From the NCBI RefSeq assembly GCF_016405145.1, contig NZ_JAEKIA010000017.1, forward strand, positions 1 through 36,661: a DNA stretch of 36,661 bases. Reading direction: 5' to 3'. Positions within the stretch are counted from its first letter, which is position 1. Every line of letters begins with the position of its first letter. The stretch comes from Schaalia cardiffensis. Its GTDB lineage: Bacteria; Actinomycetota; Actinomycetes; Actinomycetales; Actinomycetaceae. The notes under the pieces were generated by a model. It did no database searches and was not told the DNA's origin. It worked only from the letters and a program-made list of their open reading frames with translations. The translations under genes were made by a program, and so were the position numbers. Below, one piece after another: positions 23,474 to 36,639 of this stretch.

Positions 23474-23722
23474 TCAGGAGGCGCGGCGGGCGCGGGCGGC
23501 GCGGCGCTTGAGGGAGCGTCGCTCCTCTTCACTCATGCCGCCCCAGACACCGGAGTCCTGATTGTTGTCGATCGCCCACTGGAGGCAGGTCGCCTCCACC
23601 GGGCAGCTGTGGCACACAGTCTTGGCCTGAGCAGCCTGGGCGATTGCCGGACCGGTATTGCCGATAGGGAAGAAAAGCTCGGGATCCACACTGAGACAGG
23701 CGGCCTTGCTACGCCAATCCAT
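23474..23722 (-). CDS. whiB1: WhiB-family iron-sulfur transcription regulator, WhiB1 type
   Basis: 82 aa from ATG 23722, 8 nt after AAAGGAG; GTG 23731 is too close to that site. The four cluster cysteines C9, C37, C40 and C46 have the same positions as in mycobacterial WhiB1, and M-D-W-R-x-K-A, P-E-L-F-F-P, G-V-W-G-G (58-62) and the basic C-terminal R-R-x-L-K-R-R-x-A-R-A-R fit. WhiB1 binds a 4Fe-4S cluster that senses nitric oxide and interacts with the main sigma factor; it is essential in mycobacteria. The 134-bp leader region is free of genes. Confidence 0.95.
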   Translation of the reverse strand: MDWRSKAACLSVDPELFFPIGNTGPAIAQAAQAKTVCHSCPVEATCLQWAIDNNQDSGVWGGMSEEERRSLKRRAARARRAS

Positions 23723-23856
23723 CGTTGACACTCCTTTGAACTATGCCGAAGAACAAACTCACTCGCCCGTAGCGCTGAAGTAACGCCCGGACACCCGTCA
23801 GATAGTCTTGGGTACAAAGGGATGTCAGACAAGAGGTCTACGGCATAAAGGTCCTA

Positions 23857-26800
23857 TTAACCCCTGTGGAAGTGGTCACGTCCCTCCTGGTGGGGGAGGA
23901 CTCTGATCCGAGTCCATCGTCCCTGGAATCGGGCAACACCTGCATTTTCGCTGGAAAATCGGCCCGAATACGGCAGGGGAAGAGGGTGCGCTCCGCGAGA
24001 GAGTGAACGCAGACGCTCGGGGCTTGGGCACAAGAGCACCCAGTTCACTTCAGCTCCAGGAGGGGGCTTCGTCCATGATTCGGCCCCGTGACTCACGATT
24101 TTCGGTGGATTCCTCCCGAGTTTTCTCGCTATTTCGATAAGCGCATGTTCAAGATTTCCTCCATCGCCCTCGATGACCCACGGGGAATCGAAGAAAGACG
24201 AGGCCGATTGACAGGGCTCATCTGCTCTGAAGAGCAGGTCTTCTATGGGGAGCCACTGTGGGCCGCACAGGATCTCGCACACAGGAAAAGAGTGGGCATT
24301 GGCTCTGCTCGCATGGGGTGGCGCTCCCTCCTCTCTTTGACGCGCTCCCGTGTGGCTTTGCCGCGCTCCATTGAACTCGGGAGTCGCCCTGAGTTCGCGA
24401 GACTCGATGATCCCTTTCGCTGCGCTGAACTCGCAGGCCGCTTCCTCCCAGGTACTAACCAGAGGCTCCAACGCCGGGCGCGAGGAGAAGCCAGGACGGG
24501 CATCCCTTAGAGAAGAATCTCCTGTCGCCCTGTGCGCCACCGGGGAACAGAGCGCTTTCACACTCGACAGCTTGACCAGCGCAAGAATCCGCAGCACATC
24601 CCCCTCCTTCCACACCCAGCGTTCATCGCCCAGAGCCTGCCTCGAAGGCATGTGCCGCATCTGCGGCGCATGAGGATCGGGCCGTTCAAAACGCATCGAA
24701 CAGCGAGCAAGGACCGGGTCATTCATCCGCGCTCCCGGAGCTGCGCACACAAGAACACCTGAGGCCGCTGCACAAGCATCAAGGCCCTCCGACCAGAGCC
24801 GCTCAGCAATGAGAGGCCCGAAAGCGCTCTCCATTGCTCGACGAGAACGCTCCACGTCCGCAATGACGAGGACGCACGCAGACTTCACCTCAGTGAAGAG
24901 CAACGCAAGATCGGCGCCCTCATCTGAGGGAATCCACGTCGCGGCGCCAAAATCACGGCGAAGACGCGCAAGATGCTCAGTGAGCGTCTCTCCAGCCTCG
25001 GGCTTCGACGAGCCTCTCTGGCCGAGCTGTGGAATCGGAGCGCACACATGAAGAGGGAGATTCTGCGCTGCAGCAATGCGAGCGCCCAGCGCGATCGCCC
25101 CTCGTGAAGCAAGCTCTTCTTCACTTCGGGGCGCAATGAGACCTACCCAGCCTCCATCCCATTGGAGCAGCCGGTGCTCACCCTCGTCGATCCCATCCAC
25201 GAGGCCAAGGCCAAGGACCGTCCCCGACGCGGGCAATCGAGAAGAGCCCGAGGAACTGGTGCGGGCGCAGCCTTCGGCGATGAGGAGCTCACGGCTCCCC
25301 GGCGCCAAGGGAGGCAGGGGAACCCAGGGGAGAGGCTCAGGACGCTCCCACGTGCCTCCTTGGGTGACTCCCCCACAGCCCGCGAAGGCCTCTTCGCCTC
25401 CCTTAAGGGGCGCGCCCCCGGTAAATACCGGTTCCTCTCCGGTGCTCATGGCGAATTGAACGATCCCCCGATCGGCGATGATCGCCCGGCCTGGGATGCG
25501 CTCAAGCTCGGCACCAGCCCCGGAGGCGATGACATCCATCGAATCTGCGGGGCTCAGGCACCGCAAAGCGATCCGCAACTCGAGATTCGCACGCATGTCC
25601 GAACTCACCGCTCCCGCCGGACGCTGGGTTGCAGCGATCACATGGAACCCGAGCGAACGCCCCTGCGCGGCAAGGCGCACCAGGGCTCGGCTTCCATCCT
25701 CGTGCGAATCAATCAAGGCGCGGAACTCGTCGATCACAATGACGATCCGAGGACCGATCGTCTCGACGCGCCCCTGCTCATAGGCTCTCGCCCACGCGGC
25801 GTAATCCGGTAGGCCGAGTTCGGCGAGTTCACCTTCACGCCTGCGCAAAAGAGCGGACAGTGCGCGCAGGGCCCTCGCGCTCAAAGAAGCATCCAGATCC
25901 GTGAGCACTCGATCCACATGAGCAAGGCCTGCGAGAGGAGAAAACGCTGAGCCTCCCTTGTAGTCGAAGAGGATGAAACGCACTTCCTGCGGGGAATGAC
26001 GCGCGCAGATTCCACGAATCCAGGTCAAAAGCGCTTCGGATTTGCCCGAGCCGGTAGTTCCCGCGACCAGGGCATGGGGTCCATCGGCAACCAAGTCCAA
26101 GACGAGGGGACCGTGGGCGTTGACGCCAAGGGGAGCTGTCAAGGAATGGAAGGGCTCGGACGCTTCCACATCGTGAAGAAGCTCAGCGAGTCCCAACGAA
26201 GGAGGCAAAAGGGACTCTGGATCATTCGCACCAAATTGTTCCCACCACAGGGGCGAGAGGGGCTTGCCGCTCGCGGACACGATCTGTTCGCACCACTCCG
26301 GGAGTTCACGAATGCTTGGAGCGGCGACGATCCTCCAAAGGGGAAGCCCCGCATCTGCTTTCGGGCGGTGGGGCGTAGGGCGTCCCGCTTCGAGGATCTC
26401 GACAATGACATTGTCGCTGCCGAACACTTTGCGGGCACCATCAGCGAGGACGAGGCACCCGCCTCCGATTCGCCGGAGGAGTCCCGCAGCCAAACGGGAA
26501 GCATCCTCGAGTGAGCCTTCCCCAATGACTCCGATGCTGCGCGGTGAAGCAGGAGTGCCGCAATCGAGGCTCGTGCTCGGCACAATCCCCAAGGGGCGAG
26601 ACGCCCCAGGAAGAGGGATCATGATGGGTTCGTCAAAGGCACGCCCACCAGAAGATCCAAAAGGAGCACTACCTGCGTGGCCGGGAACACCACTGGGCAG
26701 GCGCGGCGAATAGGAGGCCGCCATTTGGGCGAGGTGAAGAGCCGTTCCAGCCTCGTCGGGCGGTGCGAGGGCCCTTCTTCGTCTTCTCCACGACAAGAAG

Positions 26801-27360
26801 AAGAAAACGAGGCCGATCAAGAGGCAGACGAGAATCGCATTCGTGAAGAGCGCAACGAGTCGAGACGATGAGCCGGAGAAAGCGAGGAAACGTGCGCCCA
26901 ACACCACGAGGGAAAGGAAGGGGAGGATCATCAGCCAGCGCCTCCCTCGAGTTTGACGCTTCTCCTTCGCCAAACGAGGGGGCCGGTGGCGAAGCTCGAA
27001 AACATCCGCTCCGCAGCGCAGGCGTTCGCCTCGACGCATTCGCTGGGGGCGAGTGGAGTGAAGACGAATGGAGTGAAGAAGACGAGCTACGCCCCTGTGG
27101 ATGACAGAGGTACCATTCATCGAGCCCAGGTCGCACACCTCGACGCGAGAAGGCCGCCCCGGGGTCACACTGATCGAGGCGTGCTCGCGAGACAAGGACG
27201 GGTCATGAAGGGACAGGGTTTGTGAGCGTCCGAGGACGGCGGGCAGCGGAATGAGGATCCCCGTATCGGGGCCGTCGATGCAGGCCAGGTGATATTCGCA
27301 GCGCAGGGCTGCACGAGCGCCAAAATGCGCAGGGCATGTGGCCTCTGCTGCTCTTTCCAC
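23857..27360 (-). CDS. FHA-domain FtsK/SpoIIIE-type ATPase resembling EssC of type VII secretion
   Basis: 1167 aa from GTG 27360, chosen for GGAGGAGG just upstream; ATG 27444 lacks such a site. An N-terminal FHA domain has G-R-S-Q, S-L-S-R-E-H and G-S-M-N-G-T (about 44-83), able to bind phosphothreonine. Two membrane helices (about 143-160 and 168-190) are followed by an FtsK/SpoIIIE motor with Walker A G-T-T-G-S-G-K-S at 434-441, Walker B I-V-I-V-I-D-E-F (D544-E545), and A-T-Q-R-P. Downstream motor-like regions lack Walker motifs. This order matches EssC/YukB of Firmicutes-type T7SS. No WXG100, EsaA/EssA/EssB or other secretion gene is in the window, so it may act alone or with unlinked partners. 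Confidence 0.8.
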   Translation of the reverse strand: MERAAEATCPAHFGARAALRCEYHLACIDGPDTGILIPLPAVLGRSQTLSLHDPSLSREHASISVTPGRPSRVEVCDLGSMNGTSVIHRGVARLLHSIRLHSTRPQRMRRGERLRCGADVFELRHRPPRLAKEKRQTRGRRWLMILPFLSLVVLGARFLAFSGSSSRLVALFTNAILVCLLIGLVFFFLSWRRRRRALAPPDEAGTALHLAQMAASYSPRLPSGVPGHAGSAPFGSSGGRAFDEPIMIPLPGASRPLGIVPSTSLDCGTPASPRSIGVIGEGSLEDASRLAAGLLRRIGGGCLVLADGARKVFGSDNVIVEILEAGRPTPHRPKADAGLPLWRIVAAPSIRELPEWCEQIVSASGKPLSPLWWEQFGANDPESLLPPSLGLAELLHDVEASEPFHSLTAPLGVNAHGPLVLDLVADGPHALVAGTTGSGKSEALLTWIRGICARHSPQEVRFILFDYKGGSAFSPLAGLAHVDRVLTDLDASLSARALRALSALLRRREGELAELGLPDYAAWARAYEQGRVETIGPRIVIVIDEFRALIDSHEDGSRALVRLAAQGRSLGFHVIAATQRPAGAVSSDMRANLELRIALRCLSPADSMDVIASGAGAELERIPGRAIIADRGIVQFAMSTGEEPVFTGGAPLKGGEEAFAGCGGVTQGGTWERPEPLPWVPLPPLAPGSRELLIAEGCARTSSSGSSRLPASGTVLGLGLVDGIDEGEHRLLQWDGGWVGLIAPRSEEELASRGAIALGARIAAAQNLPLHVCAPIPQLGQRGSSKPEAGETLTEHLARLRRDFGAATWIPSDEGADLALLFTEVKSACVLVIADVERSRRAMESAFGPLIAERLWSEGLDACAAASGVLVCAAPGARMNDPVLARCSMRFERPDPHAPQMRHMPSRQALGDERWVWKEGDVLRILALVKLSSVKALCSPVAHRATGDSSLRDARPGFSSRPALEPLVSTWEEAACEFSAAKGIIESRELRATPEFNGARQSHTGARQREEGAPPHASRANAHSFPVCEILCGPQWLPIEDLLFRADEPCQSASSFFDSPWVIEGDGGNLEHALIEIARKLGRNPPKIVSHGAESWTKPPPGAEVNWVLLCPSPERLRSLSRGAHPLPLPYSGRFSSENAGVARFQGRWTRIRVLPHQEGRDHFHRG

Positions 27361-29960
<2,600 letters not shown>

Positions 29961-30031
29961 TGTCCGTATGCTTCGAATGATTCCAATGCGCATGATTCGC
30001 GCGCACTGAGCAGCTGAGCGAGGCCGGTGTT

Positions 30032-30049
30032 CCAAGAAGCTGGGACCTC
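30032..30049. terminator. Weak hairpin between convergent ligA and the phospholipase D gene
   Basis: GTTCCA/TGGGAC with one wobble pair and a 6-nt loop, in the 103-bp gap. There is no clear T-run. It is the only terminator candidate seen here. Confidence 0.3.
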
Positions 30050-30063
30050 CTGCTCGGCGCGGA

Positions 30064-31329
30064 TCAGACCATGAACTCGAAGGGGTGCAGCAGGCGCTCG
30101 GTGAAGCGGGTGAGCAGGTTGCGCCCTTCCCATTCCTCCACCGTGAGTCGGCGCGAGGTCGACAAGTCGTTCGCGAAGATCTCCTCCATGCGGGTTGCGA
30201 GCTCAGAAGAATAGAACTGCATATTGACCTCGTGATTGCCGCGCATTGAGAGCCGATCGATGTTCGCGGTGCCGATCGTGGACCACAATCCGTCAATTGT
30301 CATGGTCTTTGAGTGGACCATCGCATGCTGGTACAGCCAGATCTCAATGCCTTCGCGCAGCAGAGCCCCGTAGTAGGGGCGGGCGACCCAGTCGGCCAAA
30401 ATGTGGTTCGAATACTCGGGGATCAGAACCTTCACACAAACCCCTCGACGCGCCGCGGAAATGAGGGCTTCGAGGATCTCCTTGTCCGGGATGAAATAAG
30501 CGGTCGTGATGAGGACCCGATCGGTGGCGCGTCCGATCGCGTCGATGTACATGCCCCGAATCGGGTAGAGGATCCGCTGGGGCATATTGATCGCGGAGGT
30601 GACCTCCGCTTCCCAGGTGCGCGCCCCCCGGTCGGGCAGTTGAGGTGCACGTCGGGGCTTGAAGTGGTTCCAAAAGTCGATGAAACTGTTTTCGAGTTCC
30701 CACACCGCATCCCCGGTGACGCGCACATGCGTGTCTCGCCATTCGTCGGCGAAGGGATTGCCGATGTTGTATCCGCCAACGAAACCGACCCTCGAATCGA
30801 CGACGAGGATCTTGCGATGATCCTGCCCGGTTTTGCGCAGATTCAAAGTGAACAGGCCCGAACGGATCGTCGGGAACTTCTTCACCCACAAGTGGGGAAG
30901 GTCAGGGAAGACGAAGAAACGAGGATCCTGATTGAGCACCCCGAAACCGTCGTAGACGCAGTAGACCTCGACGCCGCGCTGCGCGGCCGCGATGATCGCA
31001 TCCTTGAAGCGCTGCCCCCACTCATCCGAACGCCAGATGAAGGTCTCGAAATAGACGTGGTCTTTCGCAGTGGCGATCGCGTCGAGCATATCCGCATAGA
31101 GTGAGTGGCCCTCCGTGTAGGTCCTCACCTCGTTCGATGCGATCGCAGTGTCAGTGGGCGCGAGAACGGGGAAACCGTGGCGCCCACCCGGGATGCGCTC
31201 CTTGCGCACGCGGTCGATCGTGTGGATCGCCGCGATCGCGGTCGCCTGAGAAAGCGCGAAAGCGAGGCCGACCTTCTTCACAATCCCCCAGGTGCGGGCA
31301 GTGAAAAGGTGGGGGCGTCGTAGAGTCAT
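30064..31329 (-). CDS. Cardiolipin synthase-like phospholipase D family protein
   Basis: 421 aa from ATG 31329; an in-frame start at 31437 would overlap gatC and add 36 atypical residues. One hydrophobic segment (about 13-37) suggests membrane attachment. Two complete HKD motifs are present: H171-x-K173-x4-D178 (H-R-K-I-L-V-V-D followed by G-G-Y-N-I-G) and H339-x-K341-x4-D346 (H-S-K-T-M-T-I-D followed by G-T-A-N-I-D). These form one active site for phosphatidyl transfer, as in bacterial cardiolipin synthases. The exact substrate is inferred. TATCCT sits 7 nt before the ATG, suggesting a leaderless mRNA; the gatC promoter is divergent within 101 bp. Confidence 0.87.
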   Translation of the reverse strand: MTLRRPHLFTARTWGIVKKVGLAFALSQATAIAAIHTIDRVRKERIPGGRHGFPVLAPTDTAIASNEVRTYTEGHSLYADMLDAIATAKDHVYFETFIWRSDEWGQRFKDAIIAAAQRGVEVYCVYDGFGVLNQDPRFFVFPDLPHLWVKKFPTIRSGLFTLNLRKTGQDHRKILVVDSRVGFVGGYNIGNPFADEWRDTHVRVTGDAVWELENSFIDFWNHFKPRRAPQLPDRGARTWEAEVTSAINMPQRILYPIRGMYIDAIGRATDRVLITTAYFIPDKEILEALISAARRGVCVKVLIPEYSNHILADWVARPYYGALLREGIEIWLYQHAMVHSKTMTIDGLWSTIGTANIDRLSMRGNHEVNMQFYSSELATRMEEIFANDLSTSRRLTVEEWEGRNLLTRFTERLLHPFEFMV

Positions 31330-31430
31330 GCATCCAAGGATACGAGGAGCTGGGCGTCCTCGTCCCTCAGGGAATCCCCTGGTCCGAGCGGCGTCACGCT
31401 TGTTCGGAGTCATTGAGTAGACTCGAGCCC

Positions 31431-31727
31431 ATGTCACGCATCAGTACTGACGAGGTCGCCCGCGTCGCGGGCCTGGCCCACATCGCATTGACTCCCGAGG
31501 AGATCGAACGCATCGCCGGTGAACTGGACGTCATCGCGGCTTCCGTCGCGAAGGTGTCCGAGGTCGCCACCGCGGACATTCCGGCAACCTCGCACGCGAT
31601 CCCTTTGACCAACGTTATGCGCGAGGACGTCGTGAGCCCGACCCTCGACCGCGAGGAGGTCCTCTCCCAGGCCCCGGCCTCTGAAGAGGGAATGTTCCTC
31701 GTTCCGCAGATCCTCGGGGAGGAATGA
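31431..31727 (+). CDS. gatC: Aspartyl/glutamyl-tRNA amidotransferase subunit C
   Basis: 98 aa from ATG 31431. The pattern [20 protein letters not shown] at the N-terminus and M-R-E-D-V-V at mid-length with a C-terminal M-F-L-V-P-Q-I is typical. GatC clamps GatA to GatB in the enzyme that converts Glu-tRNA(Gln) (and Asp-tRNA(Asn)) to the amidated form. TAGACT lies 7 nt before the ATG with no ribosome binding site. It overlaps or abuts gatA. Confidence 0.96.
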   Translation: MSRISTDEVARVAGLAHIALTPEEIERIAGELDVIAASVAKVSEVATADIPATSHAIPLTNVMREDVVSPTLDREEVLSQAPASEEGMFLVPQILGEE

Positions 31728-33232
31728 TGAACGATCTTCTCAAGAAGTCCGCCCTCGAACTCGCGGACATGCTCGCAGCTGGTGAGATCACCTCGCTTGA
31801 ACTCACGAGTGCCTGCCTTGATCGCATCGAAGCACTCAACCCCAGGATCAACGCCTTCCTTTACATTGACCGCGAGGGCGCCCTGGCGACTGCGGCCGAG
31901 GTGGATGCCAAGCGCGCTGCGGGGCAGGCCCTTCACCGCCTTGCCGGCGTTCCGATCGCCGTGAAGGACAACATCGTGACCCGTGGGATCCCGACGACCT
32001 GCGCCTCGAAGATCCTCGGCGATTGGCGCCCCCCCTACGACGCGACCGTGATCGAGCGCATCCACGAAGCGGGCCTTCCCATTGTCGGCAAGACGAACAT
32101 GGATGAGTTCGCAATGGGTTCGTCCACCGAGCACTCCGCTTTCGGCGCGACTTTGAACCCCTGGGATGTTGAGCGAATCCCCGGAGGTTCGGGTGGCGGC
32201 TCGGCAGCTGCGGTGGCCGCATTCATGGTGCCTCTCGCCCTCGGCTCAGACACGGGAGGCTCGATCCGGCAGCCCGGCTCCGTCACCGGCACAGTCGGCG
32301 CGAAGCCGACCTACGGCCAGGTGTCCCGATACGGCCTCATCGCGATGGCCTCCTCTCTGGACCAGATCGGCCCGGTCACCCGAACGGTGTCCGACGCCGC
32401 GATCCTCACCGAACTCATCGCAGGCCATGATCCTTTGGACTCGACCAGCCTGGACGAGCCGGTCGCTCCGCTCCTTGATACTGTGACAGCCGTTGAAGCG
32501 CTTCGCACCATCAAGGGCCTTCGGGTCGGCGTCGTCAAAGAACTGTCCGGCGAGGGCTACCAAGAGGATGTCCTCGCGGCCTTCAATGCGAGCGTCGAGA
32601 AGCTGCGCGAAGCGGGCGCCGAGATCCATGAGGTTTCCTGCCCGAGCTTCGACTATGCGCTCGCGGCCTACTACCTCATCATGCCGGCCGAGGTGTCCTC
32701 GAACCTGGCGCGCTTCGATGGGATGCGCTACGGCATTCGTGTTGAGCCGAGTGAGGGGCCGGTTACGGCGGCCTCCGTCATGGCGGCGACCCGTGAGGCG
32801 GGTTTTGGTGACGAGGTGAAGCGCCGCATCATCCTCGGCACGCACGTTTTGTCCGCCGGATACTACGACGCCTACTACGGTTCGGCGCAAAAGGTCCGTA
32901 CCCTCATCCAACGCGACTTCGAGCGCGTCTTCAACGAGGTCGACGTCCTCGTCTCCCCGACGGCCCCGACGACGGCCTTCAAATTCGGCGACAAGGTCGA
33001 CGACCCGATGGCGATGTACCTCAACGATGTGGCGACAATCCCCGCGAACCTCGCGGGCGTGCCCGCAATGAGCATCCCGGTGGCCGTGTCCAGTGAGAAC
33101 CTGCCGATCGGCTTCCAGATCATCGCGCCCGCACGCGCAGATCAGACCATGTACGAGGTCGCGGGGCTCGTCGAGTCCCTCAGCGACGAGGTCGCGGCCG
33201 CGTGCCCGGCTGCTTCCTGGGAGGAGAAGTGA
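31727..33232 (+). CDS. gatA: Aspartyl/glutamyl-tRNA amidotransferase subunit A
   Basis: 501 aa from ATG 31727, preferred over ATG 31724 because GGGGAGG ends only one base before the latter. The amidase catalytic triad is intact: K80 in I-A-V-K-D-N, cis-Ser S155 in G-G-S-G-G-G-S and nucleophile S179 in T-G-G-S-I-R-Q-P-G. It releases ammonia from glutamine and passes it to GatB. The last base overlaps the gatB start codon. Length is normal. Confidence 0.97.
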   Translation: MNDLLKKSALELADMLAAGEITSLELTSACLDRIEALNPRINAFLYIDREGALATAAEVDAKRAAGQALHRLAGVPIAVKDNIVTRGIPTTCASKILGDWRPPYDATVIERIHEAGLPIVGKTNMDEFAMGSSTEHSAFGATLNPWDVERIPGGSGGGSAAAVAAFMVPLALGSDTGGSIRQPGSVTGTVGAKPTYGQVSRYGLIAMASSLDQIGPVTRTVSDAAILTELIAGHDPLDSTSLDEPVAPLLDTVTAVEALRTIKGLRVGVVKELSGEGYQEDVLAAFNASVEKLREAGAEIHEVSCPSFDYALAAYYLIMPAEVSSNLARFDGMRYGIRVEPSEGPVTAASVMAATREAGFGDEVKRRIILGTHVLSAGYYDAYYGSAQKVRTLIQRDFERVFNEVDVLVSPTAPTTAFKFGDKVDDPMAMYLNDVATIPANLAGVPAMSIPVAVSSENLPIGFQIIAPARADQTMYEVAGLVESLSDEVAAACPAASWEEK

Positions 33233-34728
33233 TGAGCGAGCTCATGGATTACGAGCAGGTCGTGAAGAACTACGACCCGGTCCTCGGCATTGAGGTTCAC
33301 GTCGAGCTCGGCACGAAGACGAAAATGTTCGACGCGGCTCCGAATGCTTTCGGCGGAGACCCGAATACTTTCGTCACCCCCGTGTCGCTGGGCCTGCCCG
33401 GCTGCCTCCCGGTCGTGAACAAGCGCGCCGTCGAGTACGCGATTAAGATCGGCCTCGCCCTCAACTGTGAGATCGCCGAGTACTGCCGCTTTGCGCGCAA
33501 GAACTACTTCTACCCGGACTTGACGAAGGCCTTCCAGACTTCGCAGTCTGACGAGCCGATCGCCCACGACGGCTATGTCGATGTCGAGCTTGAGGACGGC
33601 ACCATGTTCCGCGTTGAAATTGAGCGCGCGCACATGGAGGAAGACGCCGGTAAGAACACTCACGTCGGCGGCGCCGATGGTCGTATTCACGGTGCCGACT
33701 ATTCGCTCGTGGACTACAACCGCGCGGGCGTGCCCCTCGTCGAGATCGTGACCCGCCCGATCACGGGAGCGGGTGAGCGCGCTCCTGAGGTTGCCGCCGC
33801 CTATGTGCAGACTCTGCGCGACATTTTCCGCGCCCTGGGAGTGTCCGAGGCAAGGATGGAGCGCGGCAATGTTCGCGCCGATATCAACGTTTCTCTTCGA
33901 GACACTCCGGACTCTCCTCTGGGCGTGCGTTCGGAGACGAAGAACGTCAACTCTTTTAGGGGAATCGCAAGCGCGGTGCGTTTCGAGATGCAACGCCAAG
34001 GAGCGATCCTCGCCGCCGGGGGAACGGTCGTTCAGGAGACCCGTCACTTCCACGAGGAAGACGGATCCACTTCTGCGGGCCGCGAGAAGTCGGACGCCGA
34101 AGACTACCGCTACTTCCCCGAACCGGATCTGGTTCCCCTCGTGCCCGCACGCGAATGGGTTGAGGAACTGCGAGCCGCTTTGCCCGAGCTTCCGGTCGCG
34201 AAGCGCCGTCGTCTGCGCGAGGAGTGGGGCTACGCCGATAAGGAGATGCGCGACGTCGTGAATGCGGGCGCGCTCGAACTTATCGAGGCGACCGTCAAGG
34301 CCGGCACGGAGCCCGGGGCTGCGCGCAAGTGGTGGATGGGCGAGCTTTCCCGCCGCGCCAAGGAGAACGAGTCCGCGCTCGAAGACATGCCGATCACTCC
34401 TGCGCAGATCGCAGAACTGCAGGGCTTGATCGACTCCGGTCGCATCAATGACAAGCTCGCGCGCCAGGTGCTCGAGGGTGTCTTGATGGGTGAGGGTTCG
34501 CCGAGCGAGGTCGTTGAAGCCCGAGGACTGGAGGTCGTTTCTGATGAGGGCGCTTTGAGGGTGGCCGTCCAAGAGGCGATCGACGCGAATCCGGCAGTCG
34601 TTGAGAAGATCAGGGGAGGCAAGGTCCAGGCTTCTGGCGCTCTGGTGGGTGCGGTCATGAAGGCGACGCGTGGTCAGGCTGATGCTGCGCGTGTGCGTGA
34701 GTTGATCATGGAGATGGTGGGCGTTTGA
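33232..34728 (+). CDS. gatB: Aspartyl/glutamyl-tRNA amidotransferase subunit B
   Basis: 498 aa from ATG 33232, which shares a base with the gatA stop and follows GGAGGAG. Family segments: [57 protein letters not shown], and [10 protein letters not shown]. The YqeY-like tail domain ends in G-A-L-V-G-A-V-M-K. GatB binds the mischarged tRNA and activates its side chain with ATP before amidation. Last gene of gatCAB. Confidence 0.97.
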   Translation: MSELMDYEQVVKNYDPVLGIEVHVELGTKTKMFDAAPNAFGGDPNTFVTPVSLGLPGCLPVVNKRAVEYAIKIGLALNCEIAEYCRFARKNYFYPDLTKAFQTSQSDEPIAHDGYVDVELEDGTMFRVEIERAHMEEDAGKNTHVGGADGRIHGADYSLVDYNRAGVPLVEIVTRPITGAGERAPEVAAAYVQTLRDIFRALGVSEARMERGNVRADINVSLRDTPDSPLGVRSETKNVNSFRGIASAVRFEMQRQGAILAAGGTVVQETRHFHEEDGSTSAGREKSDAEDYRYFPEPDLVPLVPAREWVEELRAALPELPVAKRRRLREEWGYADKEMRDVVNAGALELIEATVKAGTEPGAARKWWMGELSRRAKENESALEDMPITPAQIAELQGLIDSGRINDKLARQVLEGVLMGEGSPSEVVEARGLEVVSDEGALRVAVQEAIDANPAVVEKIRGGKVQASGALVGAVMKATRGQADAARVRELIMEMVGV

Positions 34729-34816
34729 GTCTCGTGGAGTTGAAGCTCTTGTTGTTCAAGCCTTTGGGGCTGGAGTTACTGGGGCTGAAAGCTTGCGAGA
34801 GCTGAAATCCGATTGA

Positions 34817-34857
34817 GGCGAAGGCCGTGAGGATCCAAGATCCCCACGGCCTTCGCC
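34817..34857 (+). terminator. Strong terminator after gatB
   Basis: GGCGAAGGCCGTG pairs perfectly with CACGGCCTTCGCC. An inner GGATC/GATCC stem extends it, and GTCTTTG follows. It lies 88 bp after gatB; the DNA in between is low complexity with no gene. Confidence 0.85.
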
Positions 34858-35125
34858 GTCTTTGAACCTGTGGAGTTTCGCTGTCACTTGGGAAGGTCCT
34901 CGATTCTTCGCTGGCTTGCGGGGCGTGTGGTGCGCCTTCGACGCACCACATTCACGAGTGAGCTGTCTGCCAGCGCGTACGAACACGTCCTTTTCGGCGA
35001 GCTCAGGGGCGAAAGGAGACGAGTGCAGTCCACGATGCGCACTTGTCAAGACTTGAAGACTCCTGCCCTTTTAGTATTGAGATTGAACGAATAGCTGCGG
35101 CTTTGCCGCTTGCCTTAAGGACGAC
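34858..35125 (+). promoter_or_regulatory. Leader region of the malic enzyme gene with a 9-bp hairpin
   Basis: About 270 bp without a convincing gene. TGTGGTGCG (34926-34934) pairs perfectly with CGCACCACA (34942-34950) around a 7-nt loop and has no T-run after it. A possible promoter is TTGAAG with TATTGA 16 bp downstream, near 35052-35080. The ribosome binding site AAGGACG is at 35117. Confidence 0.35.
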
Positions 35126-36577
35126 ATGCGAACTTCTCCCTCCTACACAGCTTCCTACCGTGTCGAAATCGACGAATCCCGCGCCTCCATCGCGAAGGTC
35201 GTTGACGCCGTCACCGAAGTGGGCGCACAAGTCCGCGGACTCGATGTCGCCGAATCCAACCGCGGCCGTCTCGTCATCGACCTCACCTGTGACTTGGAGA
35301 ATTCCACTCATCGACGAAGCGTTCGTGCGGCCCTGAAAGGGATCGACGGGGTGTTCGTCTCCTCGACCGCCGATCAGACTTTCTTGTCCCACGTCGGAGG
35401 CAAGATCGAGATCCGCTCGAAGGTGCCCTTGCGCAACCGCGATGACCTCTCGCGCGCCTACACCCCGGGTGTCGCCCGAGTGTGCACCGCGATCCACGAC
35501 ATGCCTCAAAAAGCCCATCTTTTGACAATGAAGGCGAACACCGTCGCCGTCGTCTCCGATGGGACCGCCGTCCTCGGCCTCGGAGACATCGGCCCGGAGG
35601 CGGCGCTGCCCGTGATGGAGGGCAAAGCGGTTCTCTTCAAGGAGTTCGGCGGAGTCGACGCCTGGCCGGTCGTCCTCGACACGAAAGACACCGAAGAGAT
35701 CATCTCCATCGTCAAGGCCATCGCCCCCGCCTACGGCGGCATCAATCTCGAAGACATCTCCGCGCCGCGATGCTTCGAAATCGAAGAGCGCTTGCGCGCC
35801 GAACTCGACATCCCCGTCTTCCACGATGACCAGCACGGAACGGCGATTGTGGTCCTCTCCGCGCTGATTAATGCACTCAAACTCGTCGACAAGAAGATCG
35901 AGGACGTGCGCATTGTCGTGTCGGGCGTGGGCGCCGCAGGCAATGCGATCATCCGTCTGCTGCTCGCCCAGGGGGCGAAAGACATCGTCGGATACGGGCG
36001 CAGTGGTGCCCTCGCCGCAGATGAGACTGAGGGAATGCACCCGACGCGCAAGGCCCTCGCCGAGGCGACGAACCCGAGGCTCGTCCACGGCTCCCTCAAG
36101 GAGGGGGTGCGCGATGCCGATGTGTTCATTGGTGTTTCCCACGGCGATATCCTCGATGCGCAAGACATCGCAACCATGGCTGATAAGGCGATCGTTTTCG
36201 CACTAGCGAACCCGACACCTGAGGTCGATCCCCTTGGTGCAGCCCAGCACGCCGCAGTGGTGGCGACGGGCCGATCTGATTATCCGAATCAGATCAACAA
36301 CGTCTTGGCCTTCCCGGGCCTTTTCCGCGGTCTCCTCGATGCGAAGGTCAAGGAGATCACGACCGAGGTTCTTCGCGTTGCGGCCGTGGCGATCGCTTCG
36401 GTGATTTCGGATGAGGAGCTGTCCCCCTCCTACATCATCCCGGGTGTTTTTGATGAGAGGGTCGCGCCTGCAGTCTCCCGCGCGGTGCGTCAGGCCGTGC
36501 GCGATTTGGAGACGATCGACATTCCCATCCAGGAGGACATCGACAACCGGGGTCTCTTTTCAGCTGATGAGCGCTGA
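35126..36577 (+). CDS. NAD(P)-dependent malic enzyme with N-terminal ACT domain
   Basis: 483 aa from ATG 35126, preceded by AAGG with 5-nt spacing. Residues about 10-85 form an ACT domain (Y-R-V-E-I-D-E-S, strand-helix-strand, G-V-F-V-S-S-T-A-D), a ligand-binding module seen on many actinobacterial malic enzymes and pointing to allosteric control. The catalytic part has [44 protein letters not shown] for metal binding, and the nucleotide loop [10 protein letters not shown]. It oxidatively decarboxylates malate to pyruvate. Cofactor choice cannot be read. Confidence 0.95.
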   Translation: MRTSPSYTASYRVEIDESRASIAKVVDAVTEVGAQVRGLDVAESNRGRLVIDLTCDLENSTHRRSVRAALKGIDGVFVSSTADQTFLSHVGGKIEIRSKVPLRNRDDLSRAYTPGVARVCTAIHDMPQKAHLLTMKANTVAVVSDGTAVLGLGDIGPEAALPVMEGKAVLFKEFGGVDAWPVVLDTKDTEEIISIVKAIAPAYGGINLEDISAPRCFEIEERLRAELDIPVFHDDQHGTAIVVLSALINALKLVDKKIEDVRIVVSGVGAAGNAIIRLLLAQGAKDIVGYGRSGALAADETEGMHPTRKALAEATNPRLVHGSLKEGVRDADVFIGVSHGDILDAQDIATMADKAIVFALANPTPEVDPLGAAQHAAVVATGRSDYPNQINNVLAFPGLFRGLLDAKVKEITTEVLRVAAVAIASVISDEELSPSYIIPGVFDERVAPAVSRAVRQAVRDLETIDIPIQEDIDNRGLFSADER

Positions 36578-36639
36578 ACTGGTGGACTCAAGCGGTGGCT
36601 TCGCTCGGATAGTGGCGTAGCGCTCGCTTGGGGCGGGGT

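Noticed and set aside
33142-34572. A 476-codon open frame antisense to gatB, and a similar one antisense to the malic enzyme (35003-36163)
   Set aside because: Codon-position GC bias of the sense genes produces long antisense frames; composition is Arg/Leu/Asp/Val-rich with no motif.
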